From: a virus
Length of the DNA: 62,958 bases
Direction: 5' to 3' (one strand)
IMG/VR virus record: IMGVR_UViG_3300029951_000028
Coordinates: 1 to 62,958 of that record
The notes under the pieces are model-generated. The model was not told the DNA's origin and searched no databases. It saw only the letters and a program-made list of their open reading frames with translations. Positions within the stretch are counted from its first letter, which is position 1, and the number at the start of each line of letters is the position of its first letter. Shown here piece after piece: positions 57,058-62,958 of the stretch. Position numbers and translations under genes: made by a program.

Positions 57058-57086
57058 GTGACGAGTTCGTTAATTGTCTTTAGAGT
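57058..57086 (+). promoter_or_regulatory. Promoter of the YdaS-like regulator with operator
   Basis: GTGACG (57058-57063), 17-base spacer AGTTCGTTAATTGTCTT, TAGAGT (57081-57086). The gene start is 34 bases downstream with GAGGG before ATG. Confidence 0.8.
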
Positions 57087-57120
57087 TACCTCTGTCCGCT
57101 AAAGAACAGAGGGTAAACAC

Positions 57121-57558
57121 ATGACGAACGCCGCGCAAATGTACGAACCGCCGCTCCTACGCTTTATGAGGGCGCTCGATCCTGACGAGAAAGAGGCGTT
57201 CGCCGAGGCGGTCGGTACGTCGCTGCAGTACCTACACCAGATGGTTGGCCAGCCCGCGCCCAACCCGAACCTCAGGCTGGCGCTCGCCATCGTGGAGGAG
57301 AGCCAACGCATCTACCGCAAACGCGGTATTGACCCGCTCACCCTCTCCGACCTGCTCGTGGGTCGTATCAAGGCGCAGAACATGAAGGACCACACGACGG
57401 GTGAGTCCTTCGCCCTCCTGCCCTCTGGCGAACTGGCGAGACGCCGCCTCGACATGACGGGCCGCATCGTGCTCATCAACGCCGCCGGGGAGGTGATCGC
57501 CGAGGAGGACTCGTACCCCAGCCCCGCGATGGCCAAGAAGATTCCCCCCTTGGATTGA
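57121..57558 (+). CDS. YdaS/Cro-like helix-turn-helix regulator
   Basis: 145 residues. Residues 22-62 (EKEAFAEAVGTSLQYLHQMV then NPNLRLALAIVEES) are a YdaS/Cro-type HTH. The C-terminal 80 residues have strands such as RRLDMTGRIVLINAAGEVI. YdaS-type proteins act as phage Cro-like or lysis-lysogeny regulators. It sits behind its own operator-bearing promoter, so it may bind these sites itself. Confidence 0.7.
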   Translation: MTNAAQMYEPPLLRFMRALDPDEKEAFAEAVGTSLQYLHQMVGQPAPNPNLRLALAIVEESQRIYRKRGIDPLTLSDLLVGRIKAQNMKDHTTGESFALLPSGELARRRLDMTGRIVLINAAGEVIAEEDSYPSPAMAKKIPPLD

Positions 57559-57563
57559 CGATA

Positions 57564-57977
57564 ATGACCGCCGCTCAACTCGCATTAGAAGGCATCCACG
57601 TGGGTCGCAATTTGCTGCAGGAATACGCTGACCTCACACGTCAACTGATGGAGGTCACGCGGAAGCGCACCGAGGTGGGCAAACTGCTCGAACGCGAGCA
57701 GACCGACGCGCGCCTCGCGGCCAAGCGTGCAGAGGACAAGCGCATCGCGGAGGCCATCATCTCGGTGGCCGAGACAGGCAGTTGGGACGCGGCCGTGCAG
57801 GCGCTCGGCATGCCTGATTGGCGGCTCGACATGCTCTTTCACAACGTGCTGCGCCACATCCGTCGCAGGTACCCCGCACACGCCGACGTGATCCCCACGA
57901 AGGTCAGCCCGCGCACGATGGAGACGTGGAACGAGTGGGGGCCGTTCGTGCGCAAATATCTCAAGACTCTCCGTTGA
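57564..57977 (+). CDS. Helical partner of the YdaS-like gene
   Basis: 137 residues. A long charged helix covers about 20-65 (TRQLMEVTRKRTEVGKLLER). An HTH-like middle (AVQALGMPDWRLDMLFHNVL) and WNEWGPFVRKYL end follow. Same operon as the regulator. Its stop TGA is part of the next promoter's -35. Confidence 0.5.
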   Translation: MTAAQLALEGIHVGRNLLQEYADLTRQLMEVTRKRTEVGKLLEREQTDARLAAKRAEDKRIAEAIISVAETGSWDAAVQALGMPDWRLDMLFHNVLRHIRRRYPAHADVIPTKVSPRTMETWNEWGPFVRKYLKTLR

Positions 57978-58002
57978 CGACTTCGTTATAACGAAGCAGA
58001 AT
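57974..58002 (+). promoter_or_regulatory. Excisionase promoter with full operator; near-leaderless
   Basis: TTGACG (57974-57979), spacer ACTTCGTTATAACGAAG (17, full palindrome), CAGAAT (57997-58002). Transcription should begin at about 58009, the A of the ATG of the next gene. Confidence 0.85.
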
Positions 58003-58008
58003 GCGGCC

Positions 58009-58281
58009 ATGTCTTCCACAATCCTCTCCACTGCTGCCGTCGCGCAGCTCCTCGACTGCGAGCCGTCCACGGTGCAGATCAAGGCGAACGCGGGCCAACT
58101 GCCCGGCGTCAAGATCGGCAAGTCCTGGGTGTTCCCCGAGGACGCCCTCGTGGAGCGCCTCAACGAGATGGCGCGCGAGAACCTGATCCGGCGCACCCCC
58201 GCCAAGCCGGTCGCCGTCGCGGGAGCCGTGCCGCTGCCGGCGCGCTCGCGCCGCAACGCGCTGCCGGCGTGCCTCGCATGA
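58009..58281 (+). CDS. Excisionase-like MerR/HTH_17 protein
   Basis: 90 residues. Residues 5-52, LSTAAVAQLLDCEPSTVQIK and LPGVKIGKSWVFPEDALVE, are a winged HTH of the excisionase/AlpA-like helix-turn-helix family. Its nearness to the integrase suggests a recombination directionality factor. No room for a ribosome site between the predicted start and ATG, so it may be translated from a leaderless mRNA. Confidence 0.75.
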   Translation: MSSTILSTAAVAQLLDCEPSTVQIKANAGQLPGVKIGKSWVFPEDALVERLNEMARENLIRRTPAKPVAVAGAVPLPARSRRNALPACLA

Positions 58282-58697
58282 CCGTCATCCAACGCGATAC
58301 CGCAGGGCTGACCGGCGACCAACTCGACGCGGCCGTGGCGCATGTCCTCGGCGTGCCGACCTTTCACCCGCCGCGCACGATGTCCGAGCGGCACACCATC
58401 GGGTTCCGCGGCCAGCCGTTCCGCCCGTCCTCCGACTGGGCCGACGGAGGCCCGATCATCGAGCGCGAGAAGATCGCGGTCTACCACGATGGCGACTGCG
58501 GCTGGAAGTCATCCCGCGCCTGGATCGCCGGCTACAGGCTCTGCATTGATGAGGGGTTCCGCGGGTCGGAACTCACCGGGGGTGACGAGCCTTCGATCGA
58601 TCTGGACCACGCGGTCTGCGGCCCCACGCCGCTCGTCGCCGCGATGCGCGCGTTCGTGATGGCCAAGTTCGGCCGCACGGTGGAGATTCCCGCATGA
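58278..58697 (+). CDS. DUF2591 phage protein
   Basis: 139 residues. GLTGDQLDAAVAHVLG, PFRPSSDWADGGPIIEREKI and a terminal AMRAFVMAKFGRTVEIP are the DUF2591 hallmark (NinX-like phage proteins with conserved W near the middle). Role unknown. Confidence 0.85.
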   Translation: MTVIQRDTAGLTGDQLDAAVAHVLGVPTFHPPRTMSERHTIGFRGQPFRPSSDWADGGPIIEREKIAVYHDGDCGWKSSRAWIAGYRLCIDEGFRGSELTGGDEPSIDLDHAVCGPTPLVAAMRAFVMAKFGRTVEIPA

Positions 58698-59005
58698 TCC
58701 AAATCAGCGGCATCGACCCGCCCGACCGTGAGTGCGCCCTGGTCTTCACGGGAGGTGAGTGGTCGGTCGGCATGGAGGTCGAGACGACGGGGCGCCGCGT
58801 GTGGCGCGTGACCGAGGTGCGGCTCCTACCCAATAACCACGCTGCCGTCCGCATGGTGGAGCGGACGGTGAACGATCTCCGCTGGGTGCCGATCCCCCTG
58901 CACTTGCTCCAGCCCCGGAAGACAGCCGCGAACCAGCCCAAGCTGGACGCCGCGGCGCGGGCCGAACACCTGCGGTCGCTGCGCAAGCGCCGCGGAGGCT
59001 ACTGA
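58694..59005 (+). CDS. Hypothetical protein
   Basis: 103 residues: beta-rich start (ECALVFTGGEWSVGMEVETT) and a basic helical C-terminus (RAEHLRSLRKRRGGY). Overlaps the DUF2591 gene. No recognised family. Confidence 0.5.
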   Translation: MIQISGIDPPDRECALVFTGGEWSVGMEVETTGRRVWRVTEVRLLPNNHAAVRMVERTVNDLRWVPIPLHLLQPRKTAANQPKLDAAARAEHLRSLRKRRGGY

Positions 59006-59007
59006 CC

Positions 59008-59226
59008 ATGTGGAGCGACAGCGTCATGGAGGAGCACCTCAACTTGGACGGGCACCTTCGGCACACACGCGTGTCGGCCCGGTTCGCCCCGGACGGCCGC
59101 GTGGCCGAGATGCACCGCGTGGTTGAGTGGGAGATGTCGGATGCTCACTGGGTCGAGCACGCTGCGCCGTGGAGCCACCGACTGCATGAAGCCACCGCGT
59201 GGGCGCGGCAGGCCGGGGTGCTCTAG
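59008..59226 (+). CDS. Small hypothetical protein facing the integrase
   Basis: 72 residues, His/Trp/Glu-rich. Its stop overlaps the integrase stop on the other strand by 3 bases (tail-to-tail), with no terminator visible between. Confidence 0.5.
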   Translation: MWSDSVMEEHLNLDGHLRHTRVSARFAPDGRVAEMHRVVEWEMSDAHWVEHAAPWSHRLHEATAWARQAGVL

Positions 59227-60392
59227 TCCGGCAGCCGCGCCGCGAGATCCTCGCCACGCAGCGAGGCGTAGCGCAGCGCCAGGTTGGTATTTGTCCAGCC
59301 CATCACGCGGCAGATGGCGATGTCGTCGTAGACCCACATGCCGCGCGGATCGCGCAGCTCGAACCACCGGCAGGTCGCCTCGTGGCGCAGGTCGTGCTCG
59401 GTGAAGTCGGGCAGGCCGGCGAAGTCGAACAGCACCGCGAACCGCCGCGACAGCCGCGCCGTGGTCTGCTTCAGCGTCAGGTCATCGTTCTCGCCGTTCC
59501 ACAGCGTGGGGAACAGCAGGCCGCCCCGCTCAATCGCCGGTCGCAGCCGATCCACCAGCACGCGCTTCATCGGCACGGTGCGCGGCTTGATGACGCCGCG
59601 GTGCCCCTTCGTGCCATCCACGTGGATGACCCGCTTGTCGAGATCGACTTGGCCAGCCCGCAGCCGGTACGCCTCGCGCAGCCGCAGGCCGGTGTCCACG
59701 ATTAGGTCGAACAGCATCGTGAACTCGGGGTCGACCGCCAGCGCGCGCTCGCGCCCCTCCCGCTTCTCGCCGGCCAGCGCGCGCCGCACCCGTGCCTCGC
59801 CGTCCGCGTCGAGCCGGTGGTCGCGCTGCCGATCGCGCTTCACCTCGAGGCCCTGCGCCGCCAGCACCTCCGCCTCGGGCTTGGTGTACAGGCTGTAGCC
59901 GTCGGGTAGCAGGTCGAACGGATTGGCCGGCACGCGCTCGCCGGCCGCCGTGGCACGGTTGAGGTGCCACTGCAGCACGCGCGACAGGACGCCCACGCGT
60001 TTGCGGATGCTGGACGGTGCGAGGTGGTGCTCGGGCTTGCGGAGGCCGGCGATGTAGCCCTCGGCCCAGGGGAACGTGATCCCGGAGATGCGCACCAGCG
60101 CCACCTCGCCGCGCACCACGCGCAGCAGGTCGGCGTCGGACGACGTGATGGGGGCGAGTTGCTCGTACTCGCTGATGACCTGGGTCAGCAACGGGTCGGT
60201 GCGCCGGCCTGGCGCCTCGGGCACCAAGAGCTCGGACGGCACCACGCCGCGCGCGAGCAGCGCCATCAACTTGTCGCCGTAGCCGCGCGCGTCGGCGTCG
60301 GACTCGGCGGTGTAGAAGAACGGCTTCTCCAGCAGGGCGTGCGTGACGCGCAGCTGGAACTTCGCGCCACGGCGCTGTACGTTGATCCCCAT
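59223..60392 (-). CDS. int: Tyrosine integrase
   Basis: 389 residues. N-terminal arm-binding-like region (INVQRRGAKFQLRV) and a core-binding domain (SSIRKRVGVLSRVLQWHL). Catalytic set: Arg in DTGLRLREAYRLR, Lys near VDGTKGHRG, His-x-x-Arg in TEHDLRHEATCRWF, and MGWTNTNLALRYASL with the Trp position and nucleophile Tyr. Complete length for a phage integrase. Directly beside a tRNA-derived attP, so it should integrate in a tRNA-Cys gene. Confidence 0.95.
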   Translation of the reverse strand: MGINVQRRGAKFQLRVTHALLEKPFFYTAESDADARGYGDKLMALLARGVVPSELLVPEAPGRRTDPLLTQVISEYEQLAPITSSDADLLRVVRGEVALVRISGITFPWAEGYIAGLRKPEHHLAPSSIRKRVGVLSRVLQWHLNRATAAGERVPANPFDLLPDGYSLYTKPEAEVLAAQGLEVKRDRQRDHRLDADGEARVRRALAGEKREGRERALAVDPEFTMLFDLIVDTGLRLREAYRLRAGQVDLDKRVIHVDGTKGHRGVIKPRTVPMKRVLVDRLRPAIERGGLLFPTLWNGENDDLTLKQTTARLSRRFAVLFDFAGLPDFTEHDLRHEATCRWFELRDPRGMWVYDDIAICRVMGWTNTNLALRYASLRGEDLAARLPD

Positions 60393-60473
60393 GGGCGCAG
60401 TCTAACCCGAGTAGACGCACTTATCGATCCGCTGCGTGGTAGCAACGCTACTAGATCACGGTAGCAGCCACGC

Positions 60474-60502
60474 GGTTTACTTCGACGTAACGAAGCAAAT
60501 GA
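60474..60502 (-). promoter_or_regulatory. Integrase promoter with operator
   Basis: Minus strand TCATTT (60502-60497), 17-base spacer with near-palindrome CTTCGTTACGTCGAAG, TAAACC (60479-60474). Weaker -35 and -10 than the other units, fitting low integrase expression. Confidence 0.6.
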
Positions 60503-60526
60503 AAACGCCCCGTTTGTGCGGGGCGT
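60502..60526 (-). terminator. Terminator ending the late transcript near attP
   Basis: Minus strand ACGCCCC-(8-base loop)-GGGGCGT then TTTC. It would stop the late operon before the integrase promoter. Confidence 0.75.
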
Positions 60527-60629
60527 CTAAGTCGTTGATTTCATTAGCGTTTTTGGAGGCGCGACCCAGAGTCGAACTGGGCTAGACGGATTTGCAATCC
60601 GACCGCCCTGTTATAAATCAACGACTTAG
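60527..60629. repeat. attP region with 15-bp inverted repeat
   Basis: CTAAGTCGTTGATTT (60527-60541) and its exact reverse complement (60615-60629) flank a 73-bp segment that contains the tRNA-like core. Probable integrase binding arms around the crossover site, next to int. Confidence 0.8.
60554..60606 (-). tRNA. 3' half of tRNA-Cys(GCA), attP core (partial, not functional alone)
   Basis: Minus strand: anticodon stem-loop CGGATTGCAAATCCG (anticodon GCA), variable loop, T-arm CCCAG-TTCGACT-CTGGG, acceptor 3' strand CGCGCC, discriminator T and encoded CCA. The D-arm and 5' acceptor strand are absent. It would rebuild the host tRNA-Cys gene on integration. Confidence 0.85.
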
Positions 60630-60646
60630 GGGCGTGCTACCGAACG

Positions 60647-61024
60647 CTACGGGGCGAACCGGACGAGGCAATCGGAGAAGGCCCGGCGCTCGCCGCTCGT
60701 GTCGATGAACTTGGCGAGGTGCGACTCGAGCAGGCTGGCGGCGCCCGAGTCCAGAACGTCCACGCTGACCAGCACCGTGTGCCCTGTGGACGCCTCGACG
60801 CGGTAGCCGTCGCTGCGCCGCGCCTGCGCGGAGGTGATGTTCGTGAGCATCCCGTGCGCTCGCTGGAACCCGTCGGCCACGCAGTCGGCGAACCGCGCCG
60901 CCACCTGCGGGGGCACCTGGCCGGACCGCGTGGCGTCGAACGCGCCCGGTGTTTCGCGGGTCGGTGGCGCGGCGCAGCCGGCGACGGCCAGGAGGATGGG
61001 TAGCGTGAGGACGGCGGTTTTCAT
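60647..61024 (-). CDS. Lipoprotein beside attP
   Basis: 125 residues with signal and lipobox (LPILLAVAGC, Cys17). The mature part has two Cys (FADCVADGFQR, FSDCLVRFAP) that may form a disulphide, and a HTVLVSVDVLDSG strand. It is the last late-strand gene before attP. It could be a lysogenic-conversion or superinfection-exclusion lipoprotein (inference from location). Confidence 0.6.
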   Translation of the reverse strand: MKTAVLTLPILLAVAGCAAPPTRETPGAFDATRSGQVPPQVAARFADCVADGFQRAHGMLTNITSAQARRSDGYRVEASTGHTVLVSVDVLDSGAASLLESHLAKFIDTSGERRAFSDCLVRFAP

Positions 61025-61034
61025 GCCGCAGAGT

Positions 61035-61595
61035 CTACGCCTCGCAGCGGCCGATCAGCGCGGCGAAATCGAGCGGGTTCTTGGCACCTTTGCGCATATT
61101 GCACGTCGGGCACGAGATGACTAGGTTGCTGATCGCGTGGGTGCCGCCTCGTGCGAGCGGGAAATAGTGGTCGACGTGGTACGCGACCGCGCACGGTTTG
61201 CGGCACCAATAGCAGACCTTCTCCTGCGCCCGCTCCCACGCGTGGATCGCTGCGGTGGAGTCCCCGCCCTCCTCGTGCTGCCGGCGCCGCGCCTTGTAGG
61301 ACTTGGAGATCGAGCGCCTGGCGCTGCGATTGTTACAGGCCCACTCCGCGGCTGCCGCTTTGCGCGCCTCGACGTTTGCTTGATACCGCGCTCGGCCCTG
61401 CTTGCTGATCTTCTCGACGTTGGCCTTGACGCGGCGCCGGTCGTACTCCTTCTTCGCGACCGACGAGGAGATCGCCTTCTCGCACGCGATACAGGTGCCG
61501 AAGCTGGCGCGGCGCAGGCCAGGGTGCCCCTTCGGGCAGGGCCGTCCGGTGTAGAACGGTTCGCCGTCTGCCAGCGCCTGCGCGCGAGACTTCAC
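61035..61595 (-). CDS. HNH endonuclease
   Basis: 186 residues from a GTG overlapping the phosphoesterase stop (GTGA). Zinc module CPKGHPG...GTCIACEKA, basic helical middle, then CYWCRKPC, YHVDHYFPLARGG and NLVISCPTCNMRKG: a complete HNH with zinc ribbon. Fits a homing or mobile endonuclease of the late arm. Confidence 0.85.
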   Translation of the reverse strand: MKSRAQALADGEPFYTGRPCPKGHPGLRRASFGTCIACEKAISSSVAKKEYDRRRVKANVEKISKQGRARYQANVEARKAAAAEWACNNRSARRSISKSYKARRRQHEEGGDSTAAIHAWERAQEKVCYWCRKPCAVAYHVDHYFPLARGGTHAISNLVISCPTCNMRKGAKNPLDFAALIGRCEA

Positions 61596-62752
61596 AACAT
61601 GCCCACGTCGCAGCGGTGGCGCTCGATCTCGCCGAACTTGCGATGGTGGACGATCAGCTGCATGTCGCGGCCGGCGCGGTAGCCCTGGCCCTGGTGCCAT
61701 GCGTCCCGCGCGGCGAGCGTGCGGACATACTCGACGATCACGCCGGGGTATTCCTTCACATCCTTGTGGTGGACGTGGCCAACGTACCAGTAGCGGTGCG
61801 TGGTCGCACCCCACTCCTTCGGCTTGTCGGCCGCCATCACGGCGCCCATGTCCTTGCCCTTGATCGTGTCGCCGTGGGTCGAGCCGATGTTCACCGCGCC
61901 GAAGCGGTAGTACCAGCACACCGAGGGCGACAGGTCCACCTTGACTCGCGGGTCCTCGTGGAAGTAGCACGACAACATCAGGGACAGCGCATAGGATGAG
62001 TGCCCATCGTGGTTGCCCTTGTTGATGCGCACGATCACGGTGGAGTGCTTCTCCAGCATGCGGCGAATGCAGTGGATCATGGCGCGCAGGCCGACTTGCT
62101 GCACGAGTGGCCAGCGGCCGTCCACGTCGAGTTGGTGGCCCGACTGGGTCACGTTCTTCTGGTTGTCCGCGTGGAACATGTCCCCCAGGTTGAGCAGCAG
62201 CCCGGTCGAGCCTTCCGGGGCAGACGCCACGAGGCGATCAACCGCATCGCAGGTGAGCTTCTCCGCGAGCTTCAGGTCGAAGTCCGCGCCCGCGTCCTGC
62301 CACCACGCGTACATGCCGAAATGCGGGTCACCCCACGGGTAGACGCTCAGCAGGTCTTTTGCCTGGCCGGCGGGCGCCTTGGAGATCGGCGCCAGGCCCT
62401 TGACGCCCTCGCTCAGCGTGGCCGCAAACGTCTGCAGCATCGCGGCCTGGCGCTCGGCGTCGGGCGACTGGCGCTCCCACGTGCGCTCGACCTTGCCGGC
62501 GTCATCGCGCTGGACCGTCACCTTGCCCATCAGGTAGCCGGGCGCCGTGCCGCTGTTGAAGTGGCCGGGCGCCTTGCCGCGACGCGCGGCGATCTCCGCC
62601 AGCGACTCGAGCGACTGGATGTTGCGCGAGATGCCGCTGTGGTGGATCCCGAGCTGGTCGGCCGCGGCGCGCGCGCTGCCGTGCTCCTTGACGGAGGCGA
62701 GCAGTTCGACCTGGCGTTCAGTGGCGAAAGGGATCAGGTGGTCGAGATTCAT
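61592..62752 (-). CDS. HTH plus calcineurin-like phosphoesterase
   Basis: 386 residues. Residues 10-50 are a winged HTH (GSARAAADQLGIHHSGISRN, LysR/MarR-like recognition helix). The catalytic domain has the metal motifs DPHFG (Asp, His), NLGDMFHAD, GNHDGHSS and YVGHVHHKD, the full metallophosphoesterase set. Such two-domain proteins recur in phages; substrate unknown, possibly a nucleotide or phage DNA end. ATG overlaps the GNAT stop in the closed circle. Confidence 0.85.
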   Translation of the reverse strand: MNLDHLIPFATERQVELLASVKEHGSARAAADQLGIHHSGISRNIQSLESLAEIAARRGKAPGHFNSGTAPGYLMGKVTVQRDDAGKVERTWERQSPDAERQAAMLQTFAATLSEGVKGLAPISKAPAGQAKDLLSVYPWGDPHFGMYAWWQDAGADFDLKLAEKLTCDAVDRLVASAPEGSTGLLLNLGDMFHADNQKNVTQSGHQLDVDGRWPLVQQVGLRAMIHCIRRMLEKHSTVIVRINKGNHDGHSSYALSLMLSCYFHEDPRVKVDLSPSVCWYYRFGAVNIGSTHGDTIKGKDMGAVMAADKPKEWGATTHRYWYVGHVHHKDVKEYPGVIVEYVRTLAARDAWHQGQGYRAGRDMQLIVHHRKFGEIERHRCDVGML

Positions 62753-62958
62753 GTGATGCGCTTTCGCCAGTACAGGGCCCCGGACGCGGCCCAGGGCTTG
62801 GAGGGGGAGAACAGACGGAAGCCAGCGCGGGTCAAGCTGTTCCCGCTGGCCGGGTTGTCGAAGGTGTCGGTGATGAGCCAGCGCATGCCGAGCGCGCGGG
62901 CCTTGCGCTCGCGCACCGTGATGAGCCGGCGCTGCAGGCCCTTGCCGCGGTGCGAGGC
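62749..62958. repeat. Terminal overlap, right copy
   Basis: Same as bases 1-210 except G at 62831. Encodes, on the minus strand, the C-terminal 69 residues of the GNAT-like protein with Thr where the left copy has Ile. Confidence 0.9.

Noticed and set aside
60554-60606. A functional phage tRNA-Cys gene
   Set aside because: Only the 3' half from the anticodon stem is tRNA-like; D-arm and 5' acceptor strand are missing. It fits an attP core.

Overview
The window is a complete, circularly closable genome of a temperate, long-tailed (siphovirus-type) phage with high GC. The first 210 bases recur as the last 210 with one mismatch, so the unit is a circle of about 62,748 bp opened inside a GNAT-like gene. 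The host is probably a beta-proteobacterium: the likely attP (60527-60629) carries the 3' half of a tRNA-Cys(GCA) gene, beside a tyrosine integrase. The organism is inferred only from this and from base composition.

Layout. (1) Late arm, minus strand, from 27.0 kb leftward through base 1 and across the closure to 60.6 kb: terminase small subunit, HNH, terminase large subunit, portal, S49 protease, HK97-type major capsid protein, connector and adaptor proteins, major tail protein, G/GT chaperone with a -1 frameshift site, tape measure, tip proteins including a J homologue, collagen-like fibre, SGNH tail protein, lysis cassette (GH19 endolysin, small membrane proteins, lipoprotein), a lipase-like protein, GNAT, a phosphoesterase with an N-terminal helix-turn-helix, a second HNH and a lipoprotein. 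(2) 27.02-27.42 kb: non-coding, candidate cos. (3) 27.5-30.3 kb, plus: small accessory genes. (4) 30.26-30.98 kb: non-coding, repeat-rich, candidate origin. (5) 31.0-35.1 kb, minus: primase-helicase, HNH, C5 methyltransferase, mini TetR-like regulator. (6) 35.2-45.7 kb, minus: tightly overlapping small genes, then VRR-NUC nuclease, RdgC, a nucleotide diphosphohydrolase and a SF2 helicase. (7) 45.8-57.0 kb, plus: replication and recombination operon (DUF2800 nuclease, DUF2815 ssDNA-binding protein, methyltransferases, SLOG-PolA fusion polymerase). (8) 57.1-59.2 kb, plus: regulatory and lysogeny genes (YdaS-like HTH, excisionase-like HTH). (9) Integrase and attP.

The most striking feature is a genome-wide regulatory element. 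About twenty intergenic sites carry TTCGTT-NN-AACGAA or a half-site, and most sit inside the ~17-bp spacer of sigma70-like promoters (-35 TTGACG/TTGACT/TTGCTT; -10 TAGAGT, TAGACT, CAGAAT or similar). They precede early, late, lysis and lysogeny genes on both strands. In several cases the -35 TTGA also supplies the upstream gene's stop codon. No CI/LexA-type repressor is present. The TetR-like mini-protein (34778-35074) and the YdaS-like protein (57121-57558) are the candidate regulators.
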